NCBI RefSeq assembly: GCF_003014495.1
Contig: NZ_PYGC01000002.1
Location: 372,001 to 436,000 of the forward strand
Direction: 5' to 3'
DNA: 64,000 bases
From: Prolixibacter denitrificans
GTDB taxonomy: Bacteria; Bacteroidota; Bacteroidia; Bacteroidales; Prolixibacteraceae
Shown here: piece after piece, positions 17,864 through 27,001 of the stretch
Layout: every line of letters begins with the position of its first letter
Position numbering within the stretch: the stretch's first letter is position 1
Translations under genes and position numbers: made by a program
The notes under the pieces: generated by a model
Told to the model about the DNA's origin: nothing
Database searches by the model: none
What the model saw: the letters and a program-made list of their open reading frames with translations, nothing else

Positions 17864-19414
17864 ATGAGTGCAAAAAATTGTCCGGAAACTCCACGGCAAC
17901 GAATGATTAGCCTGATGTATCTGGTGCTAATGGCTTTATTGGCACTAAACGTCGATAAATCAGTGCTGGATGCTTTTGAAACTGTGGATCGAGGGTTATC
18001 GACGACTATCGAGAATTTCAATTCGAAGAATGCCAGGGTTTATGCCGATTTCGCGAAGGCTGCTCTTGACAATCCGGAAAAATCAGGAAATCTGAATCTG
18101 GAGGCGAAAACCGTTAAAGCAAAAACTGACTCGCTCTATAATTATATTACAGAGCTGAAAAAGATGCTGGTGGTTGCAGCAGACGGTGAAGATGGTAATA
18201 TCCATAACATTAAGTCGAAGGATAATACCCAGGTAGCGCCGGAATTGATGCTGGTAAAACACCAGGGGCGTTTAGGTAAAGAATTGAAGCAATCAATAGA
18301 ATCGTATCGCAAGTATCTTTTGTCGTTGGTCGATCCCAAAGATACAGCGTTGATTGCAAGTATAAAAAGTAGTCTCAATACATCCGATCCGCCTCCGGTG
18401 GAAGGTAATTCGCCTTCATGGCAGGAGTCTATATTTCAGGGATACCCGTTGGTTGCTGTTGTAACCTTAATGTCGAAGATGCAGAGTGATATCCGTAATA
18501 CCGAATCCGATGTGGCCAATTACCTGTATTCTAAAATCGATGCCACTTCGTTTAAGTTTAATAAGCTGAAAGCACAGATATTGCCGAAGACCGACTATGT
18601 ATTGGAAGGCGGAACTTACGAAGCGAAAATCTTCCTTTCCGCAGTTGATACAACGGCTGAGCCTCAGATTCTGGTAGATGGTAAAAAAGTCCCGGTTTTA
18701 GAAGGTGAAGGAGTCGGAGAATATAAGGTTCCTGCGACGACCGAAGGAACTCACCACTGGAAGGGGTACATTAATTATAAAGGCCCATCGGGTCAAATCA
18801 GACAATATCCGTTTGAAGGTGAATACCAGGTGGCTAAACCGTCGATGACGGTGTCTCCTACCAAGATGAATGTCTTTTATGCAGGTCTGGCCAACCCTGT
18901 CTCGATTTCAGTGCCGGGTATTCCGGCGAACAAAATCATTCCGTCGATTACCAATGCAACAATGAAGTCGAATGGCCGGAATTATTTAGTGTATCCGAAG
19001 AAACCGGGAGTGAAATCGGTTATTACGGTGAAAGCCGAAATTGATGGCCATGTGAAGACAATCGGTTCGACTGATTTCCGGGTGAAAAGAGTACCTGACC
19101 CGGTGGCTACCGTCGGAGGTAAAAACGAAGGTCAGATTACCAAAAACGAATTATTACTCGAACAGGGAGTCTACGCTGAAATCCCCGATTTCGATTTCGA
19201 TATGAAATTTACGGTAACCTCATTTGTGGTTTCAACTACACGGGGAGGTTTCGTGGTGGATAAAAAATCCAACAGCAATTTGTTTACTCCGGACCAGATT
19301 AACTTGATGAAAAGTCTTAACTCCGGCAGTAGACTGTATATTGAAAACATTGTAGCCAAAGGAGAAGACGGGACAACCCGTAACCTTTCGGCCATCAGTT
19401 TCAGAATCAGATAA
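17864..19414 (+). CDS. gldM: T9SS/gliding motor protein GldM/PorM
   Basis: GldM has a short cytoplasmic N-terminus, one membrane helix (about 14-32, ISLMYLVLMALLALNV) and a long periplasmic rod that reaches the GldK-GldN ring. The sequence starts CPETPRQRMISLMYLVLMAL and has the conserved DKSVLDAFE after the helix, both diagnostic. Its 516 residues are typical. It sits 22 bp after gldL. The final beta domain (from about residue 400, RVKRVPDPVATVGG) matches the ring-contacting C-terminus. Confidence 0.97.
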   Translation: MSAKNCPETPRQRMISLMYLVLMALLALNVDKSVLDAFETVDRGLSTTIENFNSKNARVYADFAKAALDNPEKSGNLNLEAKTVKAKTDSLYNYITELKKMLVVAADGEDGNIHNIKSKDNTQVAPELMLVKHQGRLGKELKQSIESYRKYLLSLVDPKDTALIASIKSSLNTSDPPPVEGNSPSWQESIFQGYPLVAVVTLMSKMQSDIRNTESDVANYLYSKIDATSFKFNKLKAQILPKTDYVLEGGTYEAKIFLSAVDTTAEPQILVDGKKVPVLEGEGVGEYKVPATTEGTHHWKGYINYKGPSGQIRQYPFEGEYQVAKPSMTVSPTKMNVFYAGLANPVSISVPGIPANKIIPSITNATMKSNGRNYLVYPKKPGVKSVITVKAEIDGHVKTIGSTDFRVKRVPDPVATVGGKNEGQITKNELLLEQGVYAEIPDFDFDMKFTVTSFVVSTTRGGFVVDKKSNSNLFTPDQINLMKSLNSGSRLYIENIVAKGEDGTTRNLSAISFRIR

Positions 19415-19510
19415 ACATCCTGCTGAACCTAATTTACGGGACGTAACAGAAATACTTAACTGATTCGCTAACTGGTAGATTATTAATTTGGAAGAACAAA
19501 CTTGAGAAGA

Positions 19511-20362
19511 ATGAAAAAGCTATTTTTGATTCTGTTTGCAATAGGGCTGGCTTGTGCCGCAACCCAGCCAGCAATGGCGCAGGTTATTGATGGTCCTTAC
19601 CAGAAAAAAATTACCCGCGACCGGAAACCGGCTCCGCTTCCTGCAGTCAGAGAAGCTGATGTGTTTTGGTCAAAAACCATCTGGCGGATCATTGACTTGC
19701 GGGAGAAGATGAATCAGGATTTGTATTATCCTACCCGTGAAATGCATGGTCGGTTGAGCCTCATCAATCTTTTGTTGAAAGGCATTAAAGAAGGGCAAAT
19801 TACTGCTTACGATGCTTCCACCGATAATGAGTTCAAGCTTCCGATGACGTTCGATCAGGTGAAGGAAGCATTTGGTGCTGTTCCTAAGATGGTAGAGCGA
19901 AGGAATTTTGAAACGGGAGAGATGGAAAATGTCAAGGTCGATCAGGATATTAACCCCGAGGATATTAAGCAGATTATGGTGAAAGAGGTTTGGTATTTCG
20001 ATAAGCAAACATCGACGCTCCAGGTTCGGATAATCGGCTTATGTCCTATTCAAGAGTTTTTTCGTGACGACGACGTAAACCATGATCGTCCGCTTCGCAG
20101 AAAGGTATTTTGGGTATATTATCCCGAAGTTCGTCCGTTGTTGGCAAAATATGAGGTGTTGAATCCTTTCAACGATTCAAGAAGCCTTAGTTTTGACGAT
20201 ATTTTCCTGTTGCGCAAGTTTGACAGTTATATTACTAAGGAATCCAACATTTACAACGACCGTGCAATTAGTCAGTATGCTCAGGGACAGTATGCTACCA
20301 ATGAATCGGAACGAATTAAAAACGAAATTTTCAACTTCGAACAGGATCTTTGGGAATATTAA
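19511..20362 (+). CDS. gldN: T9SS ring protein GldN/PorN
   Basis: GldN is the periplasmic partner of GldK in the T9SS ring. With the ATG at 19511 (a TTG three codons earlier is less likely), the 283-residue protein has a signal peptide ending AMAQ near residue 24. Conserved family blocks follow: VFWSKTIWRIIDLREKMNQ near 57-75, then MVKEVWYFDKQTSTLQVRI and RKVFWVYYPEVRPLL. It is last in the cluster and separated from gldM by 96 bp, so an internal promoter is possible. A terminator follows 40 bp after the stop. Confidence 0.96.
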   Translation: MKKLFLILFAIGLACAATQPAMAQVIDGPYQKKITRDRKPAPLPAVREADVFWSKTIWRIIDLREKMNQDLYYPTREMHGRLSLINLLLKGIKEGQITAYDASTDNEFKLPMTFDQVKEAFGAVPKMVERRNFETGEMENVKVDQDINPEDIKQIMVKEVWYFDKQTSTLQVRIIGLCPIQEFFRDDDVNHDRPLRRKVFWVYYPEVRPLLAKYEVLNPFNDSRSLSFDDIFLLRKFDSYITKESNIYNDRAISQYAQGQYATNESERIKNEIFNFEQDLWEY

Positions 20363-20402
20363 ATTCCTAGAATAAAATAGCACTCTCATTCAAGTTTATA
20401 TA

Positions 20403-20431
20403 CACCGGAGGATATTTCCTCCGGTTTTTTT
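20403..20431 (+). terminator. Terminator of the gld operon
   Basis: ACCGGAGGA pairs with TCCTCCGGT around a short loop, followed by seven T residues. Confidence 0.9.
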
Positions 20432-20539
20432 GTGCTTCTAAAAGAGCACTGTTCTCTATCGTTTATATTCTACTCATTTCATCGTCATTTGGAAAATAAG
20501 ATGATGACTTCGAGAAAAAGCTACTCTCAAAAAAGAACC

Positions 20540-20674
20540 GTTTCTCTTCTTGTCTTTATACTGTTCTCATCAAATCTTTGTACGTTTCTCCTTACTCTCT
20601 TTATACTGTTCTCGTCGAAGCTTAATACGTTTCTCACAGAAGCGTTATGCTTTTCTCACAAATATTGCCTCTAC
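20540..20674. repeat. Three 44-46 bp tandem units built of 22-bp-phased TTCTC boxes
   Basis: Units at 20540-20583, 20584-20628 and 20629-20674 each begin GTTTCTC and have a second TTCTC about 22 bp later. The two best copies share CTTTATACTGTTCTC. TTCTC occurs at 20542, 20564, 20586, 20609, 20631 and 20653, spacings 22, 22, 23, 22 and 22. A more degenerate copy may begin near 20451. Unit lengths of 44 and 45 break any shared reading frame, so the repeat is not a coding repeat. Function unknown. Confidence 0.7.
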
Positions 20675-20698
20675 GTCAATGTCGTGTTGAGAGAAGTG

Positions 20699-20731
20699 GT
20701 AAAAAAAGACGATCCATACCGGATCGTCTTT
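20699..20731 (-). terminator. Terminator of the RND efflux operon
   Basis: AAGACGATCC (20706-20715) and GGATCGTCTT (20721-20730) form a perfect 10-bp stem. On the minus strand it ends in a T run. Confidence 0.9.
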
Positions 20732-20757
20732 CATTACGTTTTAATCGTGGATTTTTT

Positions 20758-23700
20758 TTATTGTATCAATTCCTGACCGTAATTCTCAGTCATTAAATCA
20801 GTAGGAATTTTTCCTTGCCATTTCCGAATAGTGTAGTTTACTTTTACTGTAATCAGGTACATGACCGGCGCAATCACCAACGTAAGGAAGGTCGCGAATA
20901 CCAGTCCGAAAATTACCGTCCAGGACATCGGTCCCCAGAAAGCAGTCATTTCTCCTCCAACGTAGAAGTCTGGATCGAATGAAGTGAACAGCTTAATGAA
21001 GTCGAAATTCAATCCAATGGCCAGCGGGAGTAACCCAAGAACAGTCGTGATGGCTGTCAGCAATACCGGACGGAGCCTCGTTTTTCCGGCTTTTACAATC
21101 AGTCCTTGCAGTTCCTTTATCTCAAGGAAAGCATCCTGCCGGTACGAAAGTTTTTCCTTCCGGCGCTGGCGTAACAGATCGATGTAGTCGACCAATACAA
21201 TGCCATTGTTCACCACAATTCCCGCCAGTGAAATAATTCCGATTCCGGTCATCAGGATGACAAACTGCATTTTGAATGCACCCAATCCCAGGAATACTCC
21301 AATGGTACTGAATAGAACAGTTCCCACAATAATCAACGGCCTGATGAGCGAATTGAACTGAGTGACCAGGATAATCAGAATCAACGAGAGCGCGATTAAC
21401 AATGCCTGGGTAAGGAAGGCCATCGTATCAGCTTGCTCTTCCTGCTCGCCGGTGAAATCGATTTTGTAGCCCGGAGGAACATCGAATCCTTTTAATACCT
21501 GGCGGATGCGTTCATTAATTTCATTGGCATTGTAACCTTCTTTCACGCCTGAGTAAAGTGTGATAACCCGGGTAAAATCCTTCCGGTTGATCTTGTCGTA
21601 GGTGGTTCCGTACTGGAAATCGGCTACAGCCGAAATTGGAATAGCCTTTTTGGCACCGTCGCCGCCACCGTTGACATCAATGCGCTGATTCATCAGAGAA
21701 GCGACATTGTTCCGGTATTTATCCTTGAACCGGAGCATGATGTCGTACTCGTCTTCACCTTCTTTGTACTTGCCAACTTTGCGGCCGTACAATGAACTCC
21801 GGAGCGCATAGGCAACCTGTTGTGTCGACAATCCAAACCGTCGCACTTTATCGCGGTCAACGTCTACCACCATTTCCGGCTTGTCTACATTCAAGTCGAT
21901 TTTCAATTGGTCGATTCCCGGAATATTTTCCGCATCGATTAACGATTTCACCTGTGTCGAGAGTTTGATTAATTCATCGAAGTCGTCGCCGGAAATTTCC
22001 AGGTTGATGGGATTTCCTACTGGTGGTCCCATTTCGTCTTTATCGAGCGAAATTTTAGCTCCAACAAATCCCGACAGGTTATCTGTCAGTTTCTGCATAA
22101 TCTCCGACGTATTCTCGCCGTGTCGGTATTTAAATTCCTTGAACGAAATAGTCGTAAGCGATTTGTTCGTCTCGCGGTTCGAACCTAACATCTGACCTTT
22201 GCCCACGCCCACGACGGTATTGATCGACTTAACAATGTCCATGTACGGCTCAAGCGTTTTGTAGACAATGGATTCAACCTGTTTCGACACTTTGTTGGTT
22301 CGATCCAAATCGGTTCCTACCGGGAGTTCCATCGTAATATAGACCGAACTTGGATCAACGTCCGGGAAGAACAGGACACCCGATTGGCGGCTCATGAAAA
22401 ACATGAGAGAGAAAACCAGAACAACAAAAGTTCCGGTAACGAAGAGCCATGGTTTTCTTCCTTTCAACGCGAAAGTGAGTGTTTTTTCGTAGGCATTTTC
22501 CATGCGCGGAATAAAGTGCTCCTGAAAAGCCCGCGCCAATGGACGCATGATATAATGGTTTCCCAGCATGATCAGCGTGATGACTGCCATTACATTACCC
22601 AGCCAATACAACTTCATGAAATAAAATGGAATGGACAGAATGGCAAAAATTGATGCATTGCGCCAGAGTTTGGTGATGTTCTTCTTCCCGTGCAGATTCT
22701 CCAGTTTCATGAAGGTGGAAGTAAATGCCGGATTCAGAATCAATGCCACAAACAGCGACGAGGTCAGTACGATAATCAGCGTGATGGGAAGATATTTCAT
22801 GAATTCTCCCATGATTCCCTTCCAGAAGACCAATGGAAAGAACGCTGCCAGCGTGGTTGCCGTTGACGAAATAATCGGGTAGGCAATTTCACTGACCCCT
22901 TTCTTGGTTGCTGTCATCGCATCACTTCCGTGGGAATAGAGCCGGTAGACATTTTCGACCACCACAATAGCGTTATCGACCAGCATACCTAACGCCAGAA
23001 TCATGGAAAAAAGCACCATGAAGTTCAGCGTATAGCCCATCTGCTTGATGATAATGAACGAAATGAACATCGACATCGGGATGGCCAAACCGGAGAACAG
23101 TGCATTACGCGGCCCCATGAACAGGTACAAAATGAACATCACCAACAACATTCCCATGATAATGGAATTCTCCAGGTTGTTGATTTGGTTCCGGATATAA
23201 GTCGTGCTATCGTCAGAAACAACAACGTTCAGTCCGGAAGGAATGGCTCCGCTATCTTTTGCTTTTTGAATAACCTGGTAAACTTTGTCGGATGCATCCA
23301 ATACATTGGCACCGCTCTTTTTCACGATGGAAAGACTCACAACCGGCATTTTGTCCAGTCGCGAGATGGTAGTTCGTTCCTGGAATCCGTCAGTAACATT
23401 CCCGATGTCGCGCAGGTATACCACGTTTCCGTTTTCCGATTTCACAATCGTGTTGCGAATCTGGTTCATGTTGGTGTAGTCGGCCTGCGTACGAATGGAA
23501 CGGCGGGTATCATCGGAAATCATTTCTCCCGCCCCCATGGTCACATTCTCAAACCGGATGGCATCTTCAATATCCTGGAAGCTCACATTACTAGCTTCGA
23601 GCATGTACGGATCGACATCAATCTGAATTTCCCGTTCGTCGATTCCCTGGATATCGGCTTCCGATATTTCGGACAATCCTTCCAGTTCATCCTGCAGTTT

Positions 23701-24231
23701 TTCCGCATAACGCTTCAACTCTGACAAACTGTAGTCGCCATAAAGGTTGATGCTCATAATGGGAAATTCCTCAAAATCAAAATCTTCCACCGACGGGTCA
23801 TTATCCAAATCATCGGGAAGTTCGCTCTTGGCTTTGTCAACCTGGTCCTTGGTGTCCTGCAATGCCTGTTTTACCGGCACATCGGTTTCAAATTCGAGGA
23901 CAATCAAACTCATATCCTGGTAAGAAGACGAGCTGACATTTTTAACGCCTTTCAGGTTTTTCAACTCCTTCTCGATAGGACGCGTAATCAGGTTTTCAAT
24001 ATCGACCGGTGAGTTTCCCGGATAAACGGTCGAAATCATCACATAGGGAATCACAATCTCCGGATTGAGCTCCCGCGGCATCTGCTGATACGAGAGCAAT
24101 CCGAAGCCAGCCAGGATCGCTGTCAGAATAAAAACCGTTGTTTTATTCTTCAGAGCAGCATACGTCGGCTTAAAAATCCGGTGAATACCCTCGGTATTAG
24201 ATGAATTATTGTTGTTCTCAATATTCGACAT
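20758..24231 (-). CDS. RND multidrug efflux permease (AcrB-like, HAE1-type)
   Basis: This inner-membrane proton antiporter of 1157 residues exports drugs or lipophilic compounds through a periplasmic adaptor and a TolC-type channel. It has the RND layout: an N-terminal helix (FILTAILAGFGLLSYQQMPRE), two large periplasmic loops and two sets of membrane helices. TM4 has GMLVDNAIVVVENVYRL, where many AcrB homologues have a DD pair. Here the second Asp is Asn, so the proton relay may differ. An internal extra membrane region near residues 560-585 (FAILSIPFYFMKLYWLGNVMAV) adds to the length. It is the third gene of the operon, 30 bp after the adaptor. Confidence 0.95.
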   Translation of the reverse strand: MSNIENNNNSSNTEGIHRIFKPTYAALKNKTTVFILTAILAGFGLLSYQQMPRELNPEIVIPYVMISTVYPGNSPVDIENLITRPIEKELKNLKGVKNVSSSSYQDMSLIVLEFETDVPVKQALQDTKDQVDKAKSELPDDLDNDPSVEDFDFEEFPIMSINLYGDYSLSELKRYAEKLQDELEGLSEISEADIQGIDEREIQIDVDPYMLEASNVSFQDIEDAIRFENVTMGAGEMISDDTRRSIRTQADYTNMNQIRNTIVKSENGNVVYLRDIGNVTDGFQERTTISRLDKMPVVSLSIVKKSGANVLDASDKVYQVIQKAKDSGAIPSGLNVVVSDDSTTYIRNQINNLENSIIMGMLLVMFILYLFMGPRNALFSGLAIPMSMFISFIIIKQMGYTLNFMVLFSMILALGMLVDNAIVVVENVYRLYSHGSDAMTATKKGVSEIAYPIISSTATTLAAFFPLVFWKGIMGEFMKYLPITLIIVLTSSLFVALILNPAFTSTFMKLENLHGKKNITKLWRNASIFAILSIPFYFMKLYWLGNVMAVITLIMLGNHYIMRPLARAFQEHFIPRMENAYEKTLTFALKGRKPWLFVTGTFVVLVFSLMFFMSRQSGVLFFPDVDPSSVYITMELPVGTDLDRTNKVSKQVESIVYKTLEPYMDIVKSINTVVGVGKGQMLGSNRETNKSLTTISFKEFKYRHGENTSEIMQKLTDNLSGFVGAKISLDKDEMGPPVGNPINLEISGDDFDELIKLSTQVKSLIDAENIPGIDQLKIDLNVDKPEMVVDVDRDKVRRFGLSTQQVAYALRSSLYGRKVGKYKEGEDEYDIMLRFKDKYRNNVASLMNQRIDVNGGGDGAKKAIPISAVADFQYGTTYDKINRKDFTRVITLYSGVKEGYNANEINERIRQVLKGFDVPPGYKIDFTGEQEEQADTMAFLTQALLIALSLILIILVTQFNSLIRPLIIVGTVLFSTIGVFLGLGAFKMQFVILMTGIGIISLAGIVVNNGIVLVDYIDLLRQRRKEKLSYRQDAFLEIKELQGLIVKAGKTRLRPVLLTAITTVLGLLPLAIGLNFDFIKLFTSFDPDFYVGGEMTAFWGPMSWTVIFGLVFATFLTLVIAPVMYLITVKVNYTIRKWQGKIPTDLMTENYGQELIQ

Positions 24232-24261
24232 CGGAATCTTTTGTTACAAGTTGTTTGGCAA

Positions 24262-25386
24262 TTAATGAATGGCAATAGGTGAACCGTCGACGACCTGTTC
24301 GTAACCTTCTACAATTAGTTTTTCACCGGATTTTAGGCCGTTGCTCAACATGGTGTAGTTGTTGTTATTGCGACCGGTTTCGACATACCGCTTCGAAGCT
24401 TTCCACTTTCCTGAATTTTGGGCGGCAACAAATACGTACTTTCCGTTGAAATCATTCTTGATCAAGATAGACGGAACAACGATGGCGTCGTTGGCTTTGT
24501 AATCGGTGATGTGCAGCAACGAAACCAGGTTCGGACGAATCTCCTTGTCGGGATTATTCAGGTTAACCCTGACCTGGAAAGTCCGGTTGTCGGGATTGAT
24601 GGTACTCGACTTCCGGAAAATCGGTGCGGTGACCGTTTTCTTCAGGGCCGGGAAATTGATATCTACTTCCTGTCCGGCATGAATGGAAGTCAGGTAGGCT
24701 TCCGATACATCGGCATAAATCCGCACATTGGAGATGTTGACGACCTTGGCAAACGGAATGGCTGGTCCGGCAATCTCGCCTTGCTTTTGGTAGATACGAT
24801 CGACTACTCCATCTACCGGCGATTTAATAATCGCCATATCGAGTTGAGCCTGCAATCCTTCCAGTTTGCGTTCCAGCGATTCTTTGTTCGATTTGGCCTG
24901 CAGGTATTCAATCTCGGAACCGATGTGTTGGTCCCACAGTTTCTGCTGACGTTCGAAAACCGTTTTGGCCAACTCAAGCTGAATCTGCAAATCTTCGATG
25001 TTTCGCTGAATCGCTTCGGTATTCAGGCGGCCCATCACAGTTCCTTTTCTTACATGCTGTCCTTCGGTTACATCGATGGAAATAATGTTTCCAGCGGTTT
25101 CCGGAGCTACCGTAACATCTTCGTCGGCTTCTACATTGCCGGTCACTTCGATGGTATGCGTAAAGCGTTTCGGGACAACGGTATCCACCTTGACGGGAAT
25201 TGTTTTATCTACTTTTTCGGTGCCCAGTTCCTTTTCCAGTTGGGCAATCTTCTGCTTCAGTTCCGTAGCCTGTTGGCGATAATCCTGAAGCAATTGTTCT
25301 TTGGCTTTGCGGTCACCTTCTTCGGTTGTAGTGGCGCTGCAGGCCATCAAAACAACGAGTGGTAATATCAGTAATAGCTTTTTCAT
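24262..25386 (-). CDS. RND efflux periplasmic adaptor lipoprotein (membrane fusion protein)
   Basis: This protein links the permease to the outer-membrane channel. I choose the ATG at 25386 because it gives a lipoprotein signal MKKLLLILPLVVLMAC with lipobox Cys16. A frame extended 16 codons upstream would bury the signal. Features in order are a coiled coil (about 30-55), a lipoyl/barrel-sandwich half (TAGNIISIDVTEGQHVRKG), a helical hairpin (about 115-175), the second half-motif (SPVDGVVDRIYQKQGEI) and beta-barrel domains. About 374 residues is typical. It follows the TolC-like gene by 83 bp and is co-transcribed with the permease. Confidence 0.93.
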   Translation of the reverse strand: MKKLLLILPLVVLMACSATTTEEGDRKAKEQLLQDYRQQATELKQKIAQLEKELGTEKVDKTIPVKVDTVVPKRFTHTIEVTGNVEADEDVTVAPETAGNIISIDVTEGQHVRKGTVMGRLNTEAIQRNIEDLQIQLELAKTVFERQQKLWDQHIGSEIEYLQAKSNKESLERKLEGLQAQLDMAIIKSPVDGVVDRIYQKQGEIAGPAIPFAKVVNISNVRIYADVSEAYLTSIHAGQEVDINFPALKKTVTAPIFRKSSTINPDNRTFQVRVNLNNPDKEIRPNLVSLLHITDYKANDAIVVPSILIKNDFNGKYVFVAAQNSGKWKASKRYVETGRNNNNYTMLSNGLKSGEKLIVEGYEQVVDGSPIAIH

Positions 25387-25468
25387 CTTTCCGGGTTGTA
25401 TCAATTTCAAATCGTTAAGCTGGTATATGTTCATTTTCTTGACTGGTAGTTAAACCGTTGAGCAATTA

Positions 25469-26806
25469 CTATAAATTTCCTTCTGCTTTGTCGAGATTGA
25501 TTTTCGACTGTAATAACTGTAGCATGGATATCAGGTAATTGGAATAAGCTGTCAGGTACTGCGTCTCGTTTTGCGATAACTCGGTACTGGAGGCAATTCC
25601 GTTATTGAATTTTATTTGTGTTTTGTCGTAAATCCGCTGTGCGATGGCTCTGTTTTCCTTATCGTTTTTGTATTTGTCCATCGCACTTTCCATGTCCGAC
25701 AATGCGGTCAGATATTGCATCTGAAGGTTCTGAATGTTTTGCAACTGTTCATTTTCAGCTTTTTTTACTTCGAGTTTTGCCTGATTGATCCGCGAAGTAC
25801 GTGCACCGGAATAAGTGATGGGCAACGTGATTTGCAAACCAACCATCGAGGATGGATACCAATCGGCTGTTGTAACATTAAATTCATTGCTGTAAGCCGT
25901 TTTCTGGTAGTTGTAAAAAGCGTTTAGCTTGGGCAGAAAACTGACCTTCTCCAGGCTGAGTAACGATTGTTTGGCGGCTACCTGGGTTTCCTGCATCCGG
26001 TAATCGATGTGCTGTGTATAATCGAACTTCCCGGTTAACGCTGCTCCGGTTTGGATGGGCTGAATAAATCGCGAAAGACTGTCTTTCAGCTGAATGTCCC
26101 AATCCACATTCATGCCCATCGCGAATTTCAGGACCATCTTCGATACCCTGATTTCACGCTCGGCTTTGATCACTTCGTTTTCGGCCTGTTGTTGCATCAA
26201 CTGCAGTTGTTCCACATCCTGTTCTTCGCGAAAGCCATTTTGGTAATAGGCTTTTGCTTCTTTCAGCAGCTGTTCGCTGTTCAGCAGATTGTCTTTCACT
26301 ATACCCATTTTTTCTTCAGCAATCAGCGTTGTGAAATAGGCGCTGGTGACTGCTTCCCTTACGGCGATATTGGTTTTTTCTTTCGCATTACGGGCCAAGT
26401 CCACATAAATTTTAGCTGATTTCAGGCCAATGAGGTACGAGCCATCGAAAATCATCTGGGAAACCGACAGGCCAAAATTGGAGTTGTAATCCTGTCCAAA
26501 TTTCACTGGTATATAGGTTCCGGGATCGCCACCAACAAATTCAGCCGGAATAAGCGATACCGGCAAATTCAGGTTGGCCGTATATCCGGCCGAGGCATCC
26601 ACCTGCGGTAGTCCGGAAGCAATGGTTTCCCACACTTTTTTTTGAGACGTCTGCAAATCAATGTCAGCGTTTTTCGAATTGAACGAGTGCTCCATCGCGT
26701 ACTGAAGCGCTTCATCAAGTGTGAAATATAGTGTGTCCGGTTGCTGGGCCTTTGCCCCGTAAATAAACATCAGGCAAAGTGAAGCAAGTAAAAGTGTCTT
26801 TCTCAT
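25469..26806 (-). CDS. TolC family outer-membrane efflux channel
   Basis: This 445-residue outer-membrane factor has a signal peptide ending near residue 20 (YGAKAQ). It contains two OEP repeats rich in alpha-helical barrel heptads, with FTLDEALQYAMEHSF at the start of the first, the usual opening of TolC-like proteins. It is first in the efflux operon, ahead of the adaptor and permease, and would form the exit duct of the pump. The promoter and tandem activator-like repeats lie about 100-180 bp upstream. Confidence 0.94.
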   Translation of the reverse strand: MRKTLLLASLCLMFIYGAKAQQPDTLYFTLDEALQYAMEHSFNSKNADIDLQTSQKKVWETIASGLPQVDASAGYTANLNLPVSLIPAEFVGGDPGTYIPVKFGQDYNSNFGLSVSQMIFDGSYLIGLKSAKIYVDLARNAKEKTNIAVREAVTSAYFTTLIAEEKMGIVKDNLLNSEQLLKEAKAYYQNGFREEQDVEQLQLMQQQAENEVIKAEREIRVSKMVLKFAMGMNVDWDIQLKDSLSRFIQPIQTGAALTGKFDYTQHIDYRMQETQVAAKQSLLSLEKVSFLPKLNAFYNYQKTAYSNEFNVTTADWYPSSMVGLQITLPITYSGARTSRINQAKLEVKKAENEQLQNIQNLQMQYLTALSDMESAMDKYKNDKENRAIAQRIYDKTQIKFNNGIASSTELSQNETQYLTAYSNYLISMLQLLQSKINLDKAEGNL

Positions 26807-26907
26807 CGTTAATTATTCAGGTTAATCTATTTTTTTCATACTTACATCTTTGTGTTTGGGGGAAACTAACGAGGTAGGTATGACGATTTTAATTACTGGT
26901 GTTAGTG

Positions 26908-26938
26908 CAAAAATAGAGGGGGACAAAATGCGTTTCAA
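26908..26938 (-). promoter_or_regulatory. Promoter of the efflux operon
   Basis: On the minus strand it reads TTG (26938-26936), a 20-bp spacer and TATTTTTG (26915-26908), a full TAnnTTTG. The leader to the TolC-type ATG is about 95 nt. Confidence 0.6.
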
Positions 26939-26944
26939 GAGGGA

Positions 26945-26990
26945 ATCGGTAAACGGCGGCGTTGTATCGGTGAATGGCGTTCGGTAAAAG
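26945..26990. promoter_or_regulatory. Tandem 21-bp-phased repeats upstream of the efflux promoter
   Basis: ATCGGTAAACGG (26945-26956) and ATCGGTGAATGG (26966-26977) are direct repeats 21 bp apart, with a partial third copy TTCGGTAAAAG at 26980-26990. They lie immediately upstream of the -33 element. That position and phase are typical of activators that bind as a tandem dimer. Two-turn spacing of direct repeats is what LytTR regulators use, but the regulator here is inferred, not seen. Confidence 0.5.
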
Positions 26991-27001
26991 ATTGAGGAAT
27001 G

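Larger units (their letters stand above)
20363..20757. other. Convergent intergenic region between the gld and efflux operons
   Basis: This 395-bp gap contains the gldN terminator, a phased repeat array and the efflux-operon terminator. An open frame runs through it (20432-20776) from a GTG, but it passes through the opposing terminator and reaches the permease stop region, so I do not call a gene. Confidence 0.6.
26807..27001. other. Upstream control region of the efflux operon
   Basis: This 195-bp stretch between the TolC-type gene and the small Cys-rich gene holds a consensus minus-strand promoter, a leader of about 95 nt, and phased repeats directly upstream of the -33 element. No protein is called in it. 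Confidence 0.5.

Noticed and set aside
20451-20674. Possible CRISPR array
   Set aside because: There are no identical repeats separated by unique spacers of constant length. The units are contiguous and degenerate, and no cas genes are near.
20432-20776. 114-residue plus-strand frame across the TTCTC repeats
   Set aside because: It starts at a GTG inside the gld terminator tail, runs through the efflux-operon terminator into the permease stop region, and its 15-residue repeat only reflects the DNA repeat. Unit lengths of 44 and 45 bp do not keep a coding frame.
24418-25365. 315-residue plus-strand frame over the efflux adaptor gene
   Set aside because: It is a long antisense shadow of the adaptor gene, which has a clear lipoprotein signal and domain order.
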